This document shows, piece by piece, positions 26,045-36,493 of a DNA stretch of 64,000 nt. Both the position numbers and the translations under genes were made by a program. The stretch's first letter is position 1, and each line of letters begins with the position of its first letter. This DNA comes from G965267335 sp965267335 (GTDB taxonomy: Bacteria > Bacteroidota > Bacteroidia > Cytophagales > JAAEPT01), in contig OZ253953.1 of the NCBI GenBank assembly GCA_965267335.1, positions 496,001 to 560,000 on the forward strand, read 5' to 3'. The notes beneath the pieces are model-generated. The model was not told where the DNA came from and did not search any database. It saw only the letters and a program-made list of their open reading frames with translations.

Positions 26045-29000
26045 TCAGTTCAGCACAATTTTCATGTTATCCAACTTAAGAATGCGTTGATAGAATTTTT
26101 TAAACTCCGGAAACTCCTGCGGGGTAATAATCTCCTTTTTGAATTCCTGATATTTCTCAATGGTTATAGAACCATTCCTGTATTTTAATTTCAGTTGATA
26201 TATCCCGAATTCATTTTCGATACTAACATCGTTAAAGCTTGTTCGCAGTTTCATGTTTACTGGAAGCTTTATGTTAATCACCTGCTTCGTTGGAGCTGTA
26301 TTTGTAAGTTGAAAAACATCCAGTCGGTTGTGCCGCACATCGTTGAGTACGGCAATATGTTTTTGGATTCCATTCATCCAAGGAATCTTAAAAAAATGTA
26401 TGTCCAGTACATCATCTGAGTAGTCATTTGCTTTAAACACGTAAGTAGACTTTAGTGGTTCGGATATCGAATCCCTGTTCTTAAAATCAAAGTCTATAAT
26501 TTCCAAATTGCCGAAAACACCTTTCCCCATGTACTCCAAAATCTCTGTTTTTAGGTCTGCCTTTGGTTTGTTGTGAATTACCTCTCTGATATAGCCCCCC
26601 CTCATACCAGAGTGAGTAGAGCTTACCTGTATGTCAAGTGATTTATCATTGTTCAGAGTGCACTTCATTTCATGGATAACCAGGTTCTTTTTTGGATCAA
26701 TAAAATCATTGGGTAACTGAAATGCCTCTGTCACTCCTTCTTTAATTTTGAGTGCCCATGCGTCCACATCATTCCTGTTTGTAACATAGTAGGGATAAAA
26801 ATCCGTGGTTAAATCAAGATACCAGTCTTCTCCATCCAATTCGACTCCTGTTATTACATGATCAAAGTATATACTTGGTAATATTTCTCTATGAAAATAA
26901 TTGTTGGTCTTCACCAATACATAGTATGCATCGATTCCTTCCTGTTGCAGCATACTGATCATGAGCGTAGCGACATCCTTGCAATCTCCAATTTTTGAGG
27001 AACAGGTGTGCTCAGAGTTTTTGGGTATATAATTCGATTGGAGCAAATTGGTAAATGAGTAGTTGATTTCTTTAGTCACCCAATTATAAATGGCAATCAT
27101 TTTCTCTTTGTCTGACATACCATCGATGATGATTTGCTGAAGAATTTGTTCTATTTCATAATTACTCTCCAGCTTTCTGTAGGTCATTGCTTTATACCAA
27201 TCTACAATCGGGGACCAATCTTTATGGGTGCTAAACATGATCATCGCATAGGTATCGGTTTCGTCCAGCACAGCCTCTTCTTCAATTGCCTTGGGGATAT
27301 TTCGGTAAGTCCAGGTATAGAAGTCGAAATTATCTCTTTTGGACCTAACTACATTGTCCTCAAGTTTATAGTGTTTATAACCCAGGTAGGTGTCTTGTGG
27401 AACAGCAACTTCTATCTTGGCATAATTGACCGGAGCGTGAAACATCATCCTTTGAAAATAGGAAAGTTCCTTCCCCCGTTCTGATGAAGTGCTCCAGTTA
27501 GCTTTACCTTCGAGAACAATTAGATCACCAGGTGCCAGGTTTTTAAAGACGACAAAGGTACCGCTGGTCTCCGGATATATTTCTGCTCCATCTGGTTTGA
27601 TCACCTTTATATAGTCCAGATTTCCAAATTGATAAAAATTGTATTCCGTCCACGAGTTTGCACCCGCTTCAGTTAAAATCCTGATTAACATCTTACCCCA
27701 TAGGTAGGCCTGGCCTTCTTCATCGAGAAGGATTTCATTTGTGAAGCCCAACACTACCGACTCTTCTTCCTTAAATGTTTCAACCCAAGTACTATCTCTT
27801 ATCCACTCTGAAAATTCAGGCACATTAAATTTATTCTTGTACTGCTTTTGCCCTTCTATTTGTTCGATTTTGAGTTTCAAACTTGTGGAGCCATAATTTC
27901 TCCAGCTTCCATACAAAGCACTTTTTGAATTGCCCTTTACTTTTTGAGCTTGCTTATAATATTTCAATGCCTCCTGATCTTCCTTCTTGTCTTTATATAT
28001 GTCCCCGATGAGTTCGTATATCTTCGAGTCATATGGATCAGAAAGTAGAATTCTTTTCAAAATCGCTAGTGCCTCATCCGTTCGGTCTTTATTATATAGA
28101 TATTCTGCTTTTTCCCTTCTGTAATGCATTTGATGAGGCTCTATATCTATTAGAATATCGTAGTACTTCAATACCTCTTCTACATCGTCATTTTTCTTGT
28201 TGATTTTGATTAACGACTCATAGTCATAAGCTCGGTATCTTTTCTTTAATCTCTTTTTAGCCCTTTTTCCTTTTTTATCCTTGTATCTTTTTTCCCATTT
28301 CTTCTGCTGCCTGGTATCTTCCCTCGAACTTATGTCATAGTCGGTTGGTTTATGGTCATCTTCCAAGTACCTTTCCATCAGGTATTCATACTGCGGATAT
28401 TCCTCTTTCACTTGTTTCGCATAATTCTTTTTTTCCGCATCCATTCCTTTATCCTGATAGAAACTGAGTAACAAGGATATCAATTTATAGCTCGAAGGTG
28501 TTATCTCAAGCATGGAGTTCAAGTGATCCAGGTACTGCTCTGGTTGGTTTTCAGCATCCAACTCCTTTAGAGATTTATATAAGACCGTGAATACCGGTGT
28601 TTTATCAAGGTCTATATGATTCATCACTTCATAGCTTTTCTCCCTTTTACCATTATAGAGATAAGCTTTTGACAGCAAGTATTTAAAAAAAACAGAGTTC
28701 GGGTTTTGAGAATGTACTTCAAGTAGGAATTTTTCGAGGCCCCTCAACACACCATGTTCGTTATATGCTTCTACCAGTAAATAGTAGTTGAACCAGTCTT
28801 CAGGATCATTATTGATTTGATCATGATAATACTTGATGGTTGATTTCCTGGTAAGTTCTGGCGATAGTTGAGAAGAAGAATAGGATTGTGGTACCTCATT
28901 TATGGATTGTATAGGCAGCAATTTCCCAGTTTCATCTGTAATTCTCAGTACGATTCCATTCTTTGCTGAATAAATAGCTCCATCATAATTACTATAGGAG

Positions 29001-29917
29001 TTGTAGGAATCGCTGAAATAGGATTCGTAATCATAGCTCTCTCCCCAGTCTGTATCTCTGTAAGAGTCAAACCGGTCATGCGTATCCCCGGTAGTATACT
29101 TTATCAAAATTCTATGATTTCCTTCGGTAAGATTCAATGCAATTTGTTCCTTGTCGAAAAAGAAATTGATTTTTTCGTTATCCTCGAAAATCAGTTGATC
29201 ATCTACCCAGATTTTTATCGGATACTTCCTTGCCAACTTAATTAGTACCTTTTGAGTTTGATTGATTTTAAAAAATGAATTAGCGTAGTATACACCACCA
29301 TCTGCACCTGATGGCAAATGATCAGTAAAGAGTATAGCACCTGTTGGATTGGAGAACTCTGGTCTAAACCAATAAAGCTCAAGATTATCAATGCTTACTT
29401 TCCTGAAATCAGGGTCAAAATTGCCAACTTCTGGTGCATACTCTTTTATATGGCCATATCCGTTTACACTGGCAAGTGGACCAAGCAAGGACCAGTCAAG
29501 ATGGCTGATTGTGTTCCTTAAATCTGTGTTGTAATCTTCGAACTGCCTGTTTCTTTTTTTCTCAGCGGCTTCTGTCAATGCCTTCTCCACCAAAATAGCA
29601 CCTTTTAGCTCGTGCTGCTCATCAATAAGAGGGCTTACATTATTAGGATAAATTTCATAGAGTGGCTCAGACCAATGCTCCGTAAGCAACTTGTTCACGA
29701 ATTTTTCATGCGCGAGGTGATCTCCTTCAATATCCGAAAGGTAGATCATTCCAGTCAGCGCAGCATAGTCCGTAGAATCCTTTTGTAAATCCTTTGCAAA
29801 TAGCTGCCTGGCCTTTCTGTTGTCGTTTTGCTTTATATAGTCCCAGCCTGTCTGCGAATATGACCGGAATGACAAAAAAATAATAACAACAAAAAAGAAT
29901 CTCTTTCCTCCAATCAT
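26045..29917 (-). CDS. TPR / DUF3857 / transglutaminase-like protein
   Basis: A 1290-residue exported protein (signal peptide FFFVVIIFLSFRSYSQ). About residues 20-640 are helical repeats of TPR type (for example EEVLKYYDILIDIEPHQMHYRREKAEYL). About 690-930 is the DUF3857 beta domain. A transglutaminase-like domain follows, with the nucleophile in CSSKIGDCKDVATLM (Cys about 977) and the His in YFDHVITGVELDGEDWY. The last part is DUF2569/3858-like beta sandwich. The family is widespread in Bacteroidota and of unknown substrate. It is co-transcribed with the dipeptidase one base downstream; peptide or cross-link processing is inference. Confidence 0.88.
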   Translation of the reverse strand: MIGGKRFFFVVIIFLSFRSYSQTGWDYIKQNDNRKARQLFAKDLQKDSTDYAALTGMIYLSDIEGDHLAHEKFVNKLLTEHWSEPLYEIYPNNVSPLIDEQHELKGAILVEKALTEAAEKKRNRQFEDYNTDLRNTISHLDWSLLGPLASVNGYGHIKEYAPEVGNFDPDFRKVSIDNLELYWFRPEFSNPTGAILFTDHLPSGADGGVYYANSFFKINQTQKVLIKLARKYPIKIWVDDQLIFEDNEKINFFFDKEQIALNLTEGNHRILIKYTTGDTHDRFDSYRDTDWGESYDYESYFSDSYNSYSNYDGAIYSAKNGIVLRITDETGKLLPIQSINEVPQSYSSSQLSPELTRKSTIKYYHDQINNDPEDWFNYYLLVEAYNEHGVLRGLEKFLLEVHSQNPNSVFFKYLLSKAYLYNGKREKSYEVMNHIDLDKTPVFTVLYKSLKELDAENQPEQYLDHLNSMLEITPSSYKLISLLLSFYQDKGMDAEKKNYAKQVKEEYPQYEYLMERYLEDDHKPTDYDISSREDTRQQKKWEKRYKDKKGKRAKKRLKKRYRAYDYESLIKINKKNDDVEEVLKYYDILIDIEPHQMHYRREKAEYLYNKDRTDEALAILKRILLSDPYDSKIYELIGDIYKDKKEDQEALKYYKQAQKVKGNSKSALYGSWRNYGSTSLKLKIEQIEGQKQYKNKFNVPEFSEWIRDSTWVETFKEEESVVLGFTNEILLDEEGQAYLWGKMLIRILTEAGANSWTEYNFYQFGNLDYIKVIKPDGAEIYPETSGTFVVFKNLAPGDLIVLEGKANWSTSSERGKELSYFQRMMFHAPVNYAKIEVAVPQDTYLGYKHYKLEDNVVRSKRDNFDFYTWTYRNIPKAIEEEAVLDETDTYAMIMFSTHKDWSPIVDWYKAMTYRKLESNYEIEQILQQIIIDGMSDKEKMIAIYNWVTKEINYSFTNLLQSNYIPKNSEHTCSSKIGDCKDVATLMISMLQQEGIDAYYVLVKTNNYFHREILPSIYFDHVITGVELDGEDWYLDLTTDFYPYYVTNRNDVDAWALKIKEGVTEAFQLPNDFIDPKKNLVIHEMKCTLNNDKSLDIQVSSTHSGMRGGYIREVIHNKPKADLKTEILEYMGKGVFGNLEIIDFDFKNRDSISEPLKSTYVFKANDYSDDVLDIHFFKIPWMNGIQKHIAVLNDVRHNRLDVFQLTNTAPTKQVINIKLPVNMKLRTSFNDVSIENEFGIYQLKLKYRNGSITIEKYQEFKKEIITPQEFPEFKKFYQRILKLDNMKIVLN

Positions 29918-29948
29918 AGGATAGGGGTTTTTACGACCTTTTAATTTA

Positions 29949-29956
29949 CAAATTTA
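29949..29956 (-). promoter_or_regulatory. Putative -7 element for the transglutaminase gene
   Basis: Minus-strand taaatttg matches TAnnTTTG, 31 bases before the ATG at 29917. It overlaps the stop codon of plsY and lacks a clear -33 box. Confidence 0.3.
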
Positions 29957-30607
29957 AGGTGATTTTTTCTTTTTCAGGTTTGCCTTGTTCTCTTCCTTGT
30001 TAATCATTCGCTTGATATTCTTTTTATGTGTAAACATTACCAAAACGAATATTACGATTCCGAAACCAGTCATGATTTTATTTTCATGGTAATGGTTGAG
30101 TTGGGGAATCAATTGTAATAAAGGAAAAGCAAAAGCAGCTATCATGCTACCAAGAGCTACTATTCTGGAAATCAGGAAAACAATTATAAAAATACCCAGA
30201 CAAATCAGAGCCACCATAGGATTAATAGCCAGGACCATACCAAGCAAAGTGGCCACTCCCTTGCCTCCTTTAAAGCGCTCATAGATCGGGAAAATGTGAC
30301 CAAGGACTGTACAAAAGCCAAAGACTATTTGGGTGACTATAAACTCATTGTCTGAAAATGGAATATCATAACTAAGAAGAAAGTGTGGTGACCAGGCAGT
30401 CAAAAAACCTTTTGAAGTGTCGATGAGCATCACAAGGCTTCCTGCCTTGGCACCCAGTACCCGAAACGTATTGGTAGCTCCTGCATTGCCGCTTCCATGA
30501 TCGCGAATGTCAATTCCCCTGGTCCAACGACCATACCAAATTGACGTAGGAATGGACCCAATGAGATAAGATGCCAGTATGCCTACAATCCAATGAACAA
30601 TTCCCAT
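29954..30607 (-). CDS. plsY: Glycerol-3-phosphate acyltransferase PlsY
   Basis: A 217-residue inner-membrane enzyme that acylates glycerol-3-phosphate from acyl-phosphate, the first step of phospholipid synthesis. The three family motifs are present: SYLIGSIPTS in the first helix, DHGSGNAGATNTFRVLG with the catalytic loop, and RFKGGKGVATLLG with the phosphate-binding glycines. Five membrane helices are readable. The basic tail (KKNIKRMINKEENKANLKKKKS) is cytoplasmic. It lies 22 bases after the giant acidic protein gene on the same strand. Confidence 0.95.
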   Translation of the reverse strand: MGIVHWIVGILASYLIGSIPTSIWYGRWTRGIDIRDHGSGNAGATNTFRVLGAKAGSLVMLIDTSKGFLTAWSPHFLLSYDIPFSDNEFIVTQIVFGFCTVLGHIFPIYERFKGGKGVATLLGMVLAINPMVALICLGIFIIVFLISRIVALGSMIAAFAFPLLQLIPQLNHYHENKIMTGFGIVIFVLVMFTHKKNIKRMINKEENKANLKKKKSP

Positions 30608-30629
30608 ATTCTAATCAATAATCTGATTA

Positions 30630-33600
30630 TTAGTTACCGTCTTCTGTATCTTCTTCGTTCTCTTCATCATCTCCGAATTCCTCATCGAGTTCTTCCTGAA
30701 GTTCCCTGTCCGGATCATAGAATTCTTCATCCGGGATTTCATTTGTATCTTCTTCTATCTCCGATTCATCTATAACCTCTTCCTCCGTATCATCTCCTTC
30801 ATCAAACTCTTCTTCTGTACCTCCATCTTCAAAGTCCTCCTCCAATTCATCTTCATTAAATTCGGTATCAGATGTGTCGCTCGGCATTGCTTCGTTAGGG
30901 TCTAAAATGACGTTTACGTTTTCATTACCTAAATACACTCCCTGAAAGTTATTGATGAATTTTTGTTTTTCAAATGCTGAAGCAGGAGCAAAGAAATACA
31001 AGCCTTTCATCATATTCTTTTCCATTTGCGACTTGGAGCTAATAACTTTATTGTAATCCTCATCGGATGAAATGGTATATAGAGCATTGTCCTTAAATGA
31101 CAAGAAAAACCATGTTTCTTCATTTGGCTCAATATAAACATTCACGATGTCACCATTCAGTGCGTGTTTGATTTCTACATAGCCATTCATATAAGTATTA
31201 ATATCTACTCCAGCTACTGAGCTAACTCCCAGCTGTCCAACACTATACCAGGCATTGTAGTCTTCAGACCATTTCATTTTAAGGTCACTAAGCACAATAC
31301 CCTTCGATAAATCTTTTGAAAAATCACAAAGTGCAATGTAATTGAGCGCTACGGCATCTTCATACTTCTGAGCGTCTTCATCGCCCATGACGTTCGCTAT
31401 TTTGATTCTGAACTCTGGTAGCATCAAGTTGCACTTTTCTCCACCGTTCACTTCAACATAAGCCTTCAGCTTGTCTCCCATTTTTGACTCAGCGGCCCCA
31501 GGCATATCAAATTGCAGCTGACTCAGGAGATTGGCAAACTTTGTTGTATCAGCGAGACTATCGGTAGCGAGCCCAACGAACTTTGATTCGAGGTTCTTTT
31601 CCTGACCTTCAGCCATTACTACCAGATCAAATTTACCTTCATATTTTATGAGGGTGTCTTCCTCATAATAGGCCGCCATGTTTCCGCTGTTCTGTTTTCC
31701 TTTAATTTTTTCATATGGAGCCACTTTAAAGGAATGGGTCTCGTAATCCTCCATCATTACCCCATCAGCACTGAATACAGTTCTGTCTTTTGTGGACTTT
31801 TTGGTATCCAGGAACGTACTGTACAGTCCGCCAGTGCTTTTCAAATGCAATCCGGCAAATAGAGGGTGTCCGCGTTTAGACTTGGGTTCATTGACAGGTA
31901 CTTTAAACTCTGGTGATCCATCCAGGTTTTCATAGGGAAGCCAGTGTTCTATTTTTAAAGGGCCCTCAAGGGCTAATTCGATTTCTCCTTCAAATTCAAG
32001 AACTCGCTTATCAGCCTTCATCGTTACTTTGCCTTTATAAAGAACTTCGGGGGCAATCATAAAGGAATCAGCTAAAGTAAGGGTTCCTTTACACATGGTG
32101 TGATATTCAAATTCATCCTTCTTCTTGGTTGGCCTTTCCTCCATTAGAAAGCTTTTGAACTCAATGGCGAATGTATCTTTACCGAAATTGATGTATTCAT
32201 ACAACGCGTGCCCATCGAACTTGTTTCTTGACCTAATATCAATTACTCCATCATAAAGCCTGTGGTATTCGAAAGTAGAGTCCACAATGATTACAGCATC
32301 TTCCAATGTAACCATTTTTGCGTTTTCCCTAATCTGAACGAAATTGCTGTCTGGGAAAATGTAAGCATCAGCTACATTGATTTGTGGAACCCCTGAAATA
32401 TTCAAAGTCTGACTTTCCATCAAATAGTCAGCTCCTTCTGCATTAAATACCAATGAATCCTGCTTGGGGTGAGTAGAATAAAAATATGAAGTACTAATAT
32501 GTGCATCTTCAGGTTTTTCCATATGGATTATCTTCGTTTCAAGGTCCCAACTTCCTTTGTCGAGGGAACTCTTATATTTCAAATATGGGAACGAGTTACT
32601 AGCAAAACCCTGTACCTCCGGACTAAAATAGGCTTTGGCGGAGTCCAGCTCGAAAACAAGTTTACAGTTTTCGCTTCGAAGAGCAGGTTTAGCAGGGTTA
32701 TCAGTTAGGATTTCAAAAAGAGCCTCTCTTCCTCCGTATCTGTTCTCTTCAAAATGAAAGCGGTCAGAAAAGGTTCGGCTTCCTCTTGTCTTCAAGATTC
32801 CCTTACCATACATCCCCTTTGTCGTAATAGTAGAAATCCCATCAAGAGTTGCTGTTTCTTCATAAAAAGTAAAAGGTTCCTTCTTCGTCTCCAGGTAGAG
32901 CGAGTCTTTCCTTGGATACCAGTTCATGATAGCATCGCTCAGATGCATCTCTGGGAAAGTAACACTTGAAGGCACATCTGGATGTGTTCCCTTTTTAGTT
33001 ACTACGGATGCGTTCTTAGCATACACCGAGTCCACATAGAAAACAAAATCATTAGATTCAATTACCGAATTCAGAAATTCAATTTTTCCTCTACCCCTTA
33101 ATCCTTTTTTATCTAGAGTAATTGTGCCGAAGAATGTACCATTACCTTTATACAACTGAAATCCTTCTTTTGGAACAGGGTGTTCAAATCCAAATGAAAA
33201 ATCGGGTCTGACAACGAGTTTTTCCTCGAATTCAGGAAATATATCACCGGACACGAAATTTCCACTAAAGCCTACGGCTTCAGAATTATTACTACTCAAA
33301 CTATCCTGATCAAAAGGAGGTATGAAGAAATACACACTCTTATCATAGGCATGATTCAACACTTCTTTTTTGTCAAAATATACATATGCCCCTTTATCCG
33401 CATCAAAATATGGATATCGGGCATTTCTGACTCTTGAAGATTTGTTATCGGGCTTATCGATATAAAGAATCCCCGCTGTGTAAACTAGTTTGTTGTTGAG
33501 GGTTTTACTGTCTTTAGTTCTTCCGGTTACTGTATCCTTTACATCAATTTTAAAACGAATAGAATCAATATGCTGTAGGTCACAAAGAAATTTGTCGTAA

Positions 33601-35684
33601 CTGAATTTGAAATCATGGCCATTAAAAATGTAGTTGGCCGTGTAAATAATTCCATCAAACACGAAGTCTCTGTTTTCCTGAATTCTTACAATTCTGTTTC
33701 TTGGTTCAAAGTATACACTTAAAGAATCCGATAGTTCCACCCTGTCAACTCCATATACAATTAGTTCATTATTATTGAGGTTCAAGCTGGAATTGTGACC
33801 AGGAGGAGCAATTGACTTAATACTAATGTTGTCAAAATCTTTCTTACCTCGCGCTGAGTTCACATAATGAATTGCCTTATCCTTTAGGAATATATAGCCA
33901 GTCCTTGGATTATAATCAATGTACCCTTGTTCCATTAATGCTGTTAATCCGCTTTTTAAAGCATTAGCGGTAACCGCTCTGTTTTGTTTGTTGCTTTCCA
34001 AAAGATCATTGAAGTATAACTTTCTTGATCTTTTCTTCATTGAGTGATAAGTCACTAATTGCAAGGGGTGAAAAGGAAAAAGTCCTTTGATCTGCGTGTA
34101 CCTTAATTTTTGATAAAAAAGTTCTGACTCAAAACGAGCAGGGACATAATTTTTTGCTGTGACATTGGTAAGGTTTAACAGAGTATCTGAAAGCTCCCAA
34201 AGAATAGCATCGGTATAAATCTCCATATTGTGATAGGAGTCTACGAATGGACTATTCTTGAATTTAGTTTTGTTCTTGTACAACTTGATGAAGTTATCTT
34301 TCATTTGATATCTCAACATCAAGCCTGGGTGGGTAATAGAATCACTCTTGATATATATGGTACAGCTTACGGGTTGAGCCGTAATTACGGAATCGCCAAA
34401 AATAAACCTCCTTGCTTTAGCTTTAAGTTTCTTCTCGCCTTCGTAGAAAATTTCGAGGGTCGCTTTTCCCTCGCTCACACAATTACTATATACCTGTTGC
34501 CCGTTTAGTGAAAACCCTCCAGTATACTTTATGTTATCCCCGAGATCTTTCAGGACAACATTGCTTTTGTAAGACATAAATCTGGGATAAGAGGCTTTTC
34601 CGTCAACACCTCTTTTCGAACTTTTGAAATCAAATACACCTTCAACGGGTTCTTCCAATTTGGATGGATAATGGAGTGTAACCCCTTCTGCACTTAATTT
34701 GGGTGATCTGATATCAAAATTATATTCTTTAAACAATACGTATTCCGCGCTGGTAAGTCCGGCTGTTGTCCAATCAAACTTACCTCCCTCACCTACAAAA
34801 GTGTTTTTCTTGAGAAGCAAAAAGCCTTTTGTGTCATCAATCGCGGCAGTATCGTAAGCTGTTTTCATCACAAAATTGACCTGCTCAAATTCAATAATGG
34901 CCCCATCTCTTTCTGGCTGCGGAGTTGGGGTATATCCTATTTCTAATACTGCCTCTGAAAAACCTTCATCTTCCATCTGCGAACCACCATCGGTTTCCGT
35001 AGTCGTTGTTTCTTCTTCGGTTTCCTCACCCCAACCATCATCGGAAGTGCCCCAATCATCCCAGCCGGCATCTTCCTCTTCACTAAAATCTTCCCAATAT
35101 TCCGGCTCCTCTGTTTCTGTCTCTTCTTCCTCCTCTTCCATCATCGTGTAGTCTACAACCGGTTCAATTTGTTCGATGTATCTGACTCTGAACTTGGCTT
35201 TCTTGGCCTCCAGCGTGTTGTACTTGTTTTTGTACAAATAACCGTTTTTGTAGAGGCCAGCGAGGGTTTCGAGATAGCCATCAAATTCATTTGAAGTGTA
35301 GGACGCTATGACTTTAGAAGTGGCATAAATCAGGGTATCCAAATCTGGGGAACTGATGTTATGCTTGTTGATAGAATAGTGTATGATATCGTTGAAATCA
35401 TCGTAAGAATGGATTTTTAATCGTTTATCGTACATCGTATTTACGATACCGATAATTCCTTTCTTTTGCTCAGTTGTTAGTCTTCCGGCATCCCATACTG
35501 ATGAGATGGAAGAACCAGAGTCTGCATCTGCTGTCCTTAGTGCTTTTAAATGGGAGGTGTATTGCTGAATAAACTCTGCTGAACTTTCAGGAAATTTATT
35601 TTGCCCAAAAGAGAGCTGTGAAACAAATAACCCGATCAATATCAGCGCTTTGCCTATCCCTTTCTTTTTATAAATACCAAACAT
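30630..35684 (-). CDS. Giant exported protein with acidic tracts
   Basis: A protein of about 1684 residues with a signal peptide (GKALILIGLFVSQLSFGQ). ATG 35684 is chosen over TTG 35690, since it has an AAGGA box at good spacing. It overlaps the end of prmA by 31 bases. The body is almost entirely beta-strand-like with repeated FxGxIxLDKKGLRGRGxIEF wording, suggesting a long repetitive fold. Two acidic tracts stand out: about 145-225 with Glu/Asp/Trp runs, and the last 95 residues, which are mostly Glu and Asp. No T9SS sorting domain or family is recognised. It is probably periplasmic or outer-membrane associated. Confidence 0.8.
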   Translation of the reverse strand: MFGIYKKKGIGKALILIGLFVSQLSFGQNKFPESSAEFIQQYTSHLKALRTADADSGSSISSVWDAGRLTTEQKKGIIGIVNTMYDKRLKIHSYDDFNDIIHYSINKHNISSPDLDTLIYATSKVIASYTSNEFDGYLETLAGLYKNGYLYKNKYNTLEAKKAKFRVRYIEQIEPVVDYTMMEEEEEETETEEPEYWEDFSEEEDAGWDDWGTSDDGWGEETEEETTTTETDGGSQMEDEGFSEAVLEIGYTPTPQPERDGAIIEFEQVNFVMKTAYDTAAIDDTKGFLLLKKNTFVGEGGKFDWTTAGLTSAEYVLFKEYNFDIRSPKLSAEGVTLHYPSKLEEPVEGVFDFKSSKRGVDGKASYPRFMSYKSNVVLKDLGDNIKYTGGFSLNGQQVYSNCVSEGKATLEIFYEGEKKLKAKARRFIFGDSVITAQPVSCTIYIKSDSITHPGLMLRYQMKDNFIKLYKNKTKFKNSPFVDSYHNMEIYTDAILWELSDTLLNLTNVTAKNYVPARFESELFYQKLRYTQIKGLFPFHPLQLVTYHSMKKRSRKLYFNDLLESNKQNRAVTANALKSGLTALMEQGYIDYNPRTGYIFLKDKAIHYVNSARGKKDFDNISIKSIAPPGHNSSLNLNNNELIVYGVDRVELSDSLSVYFEPRNRIVRIQENRDFVFDGIIYTANYIFNGHDFKFSYDKFLCDLQHIDSIRFKIDVKDTVTGRTKDSKTLNNKLVYTAGILYIDKPDNKSSRVRNARYPYFDADKGAYVYFDKKEVLNHAYDKSVYFFIPPFDQDSLSSNNSEAVGFSGNFVSGDIFPEFEEKLVVRPDFSFGFEHPVPKEGFQLYKGNGTFFGTITLDKKGLRGRGKIEFLNSVIESNDFVFYVDSVYAKNASVVTKKGTHPDVPSSVTFPEMHLSDAIMNWYPRKDSLYLETKKEPFTFYEETATLDGISTITTKGMYGKGILKTRGSRTFSDRFHFEENRYGGREALFEILTDNPAKPALRSENCKLVFELDSAKAYFSPEVQGFASNSFPYLKYKSSLDKGSWDLETKIIHMEKPEDAHISTSYFYSTHPKQDSLVFNAEGADYLMESQTLNISGVPQINVADAYIFPDSNFVQIRENAKMVTLEDAVIIVDSTFEYHRLYDGVIDIRSRNKFDGHALYEYINFGKDTFAIEFKSFLMEERPTKKKDEFEYHTMCKGTLTLADSFMIAPEVLYKGKVTMKADKRVLEFEGEIELALEGPLKIEHWLPYENLDGSPEFKVPVNEPKSKRGHPLFAGLHLKSTGGLYSTFLDTKKSTKDRTVFSADGVMMEDYETHSFKVAPYEKIKGKQNSGNMAAYYEEDTLIKYEGKFDLVVMAEGQEKNLESKFVGLATDSLADTTKFANLLSQLQFDMPGAAESKMGDKLKAYVEVNGGEKCNLMLPEFRIKIANVMGDEDAQKYEDAVALNYIALCDFSKDLSKGIVLSDLKMKWSEDYNAWYSVGQLGVSSVAGVDINTYMNGYVEIKHALNGDIVNVYIEPNEETWFFLSFKDNALYTISSDEDYNKVISSKSQMEKNMMKGLYFFAPASAFEKQKFINNFQGVYLGNENVNVILDPNEAMPSDTSDTEFNEDELEEDFEDGGTEEEFDEGDDTEEEVIDESEIEEDTNEIPDEEFYDPDRELQEELDEEFGDDEENEEDTEDGN

Positions 35685-36493
35685 GTCCAATCCTTTTTAG
35701 ATTCCTGATAAGACAATTCCAAATGGAATTCACCGGCAAGCTGTTGTAAATCTTTGACGTCCTTTTCATAAAAGCCGCTCAGGACAAGATAGCCATTTTC
35801 CAATAATATTCTGGCAAAGTCTGGAACATCTTTCAAAAGCACGTTCTTATTGATATTCGCCAAAATTATGCCATACTGCTTATTTGATTCCCGAACAACA
35901 GAAACGTCACCTTGAAATAAACGAATGTTTGAAATATTATTGTTGGAGAAGTTTTCCTGAGAGTTGGTATAGGCCCACTCATCAATATCATAAGCATCAA
36001 TTGATCGGGCTCCCAATTTACTTGCCATTATGGCCAATACTCCAGTCCCACATCCGGCATCTAATACATCCGCTCCTTGGTGATTTAATCGTAGCTGTGC
36101 TCTAATCACCAATTCAGTTGTGGAATGATGACCAGTACCGAAACTCATTTGAGGAGTAATCAGAATTTCATGCTTTACGGACGGGTCAGTAGGATGAAAA
36201 TGTGCTCTGATGTAAACCTCATTGTCAATGCGGACAGGTTCATAATTTTTTTCCCACTCTTCGTTCCAGTTTTTCTCCTCTAGCTTGCCTATCTCATACT
36301 CAAAACTGATTTCAGCACTAAGCCGGTTTTTGAGTTGCTTAAGCGCTTCAACATCCAGATTTTGCTCTTCAATATACGCGCTCAACACTTTATCCTCCTC
36401 AAGAAAGGAATCAAAACCTAACTGGTCCAACTCCGATATCAGAAGGGGTTGATACCTTTGTGTAATTTGGAATTTAACTTCAGCGTAAGCCAT
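35654..36493 (-). CDS. prmA: Ribosomal protein L11 methyltransferase
   Basis: A 279-residue SAM-dependent enzyme that trimethylates ribosomal protein L11. The C-terminal Rossmann domain has motif I (DVLDAGCGTGVLAIMASKLGA), the acidic DAYDIDEWA strand and the NINKNVL catalytic loop with the N-P-P-Y-like position. The N-terminal L11-binding domain (1-100) includes WNEEWEKNYEPV. It overlaps the previous gene as TAATG and the next by 31 bases, so it is translationally coupled within the tpiA-prmA cluster. Confidence 0.93.
   Translation of the reverse strand: MAYAEVKFQITQRYQPLLISELDQLGFDSFLEEDKVLSAYIEEQNLDVEALKQLKNRLSAEISFEYEIGKLEEKNWNEEWEKNYEPVRIDNEVYIRAHFHPTDPSVKHEILITPQMSFGTGHHSTTELVIRAQLRLNHQGADVLDAGCGTGVLAIMASKLGARSIDAYDIDEWAYTNSQENFSNNNISNIRLFQGDVSVVRESNKQYGIILANINKNVLLKDVPDFARILLENGYLVLSGFYEKDVKDLQQLAGEFHLELSYQESKKDWTCLVFIKRKG

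Noticed and set aside
34876..35151. Ser/Val-rich plus-strand frame
   Set aside because: It is the antisense reading of the acidic tract in the giant exported protein.
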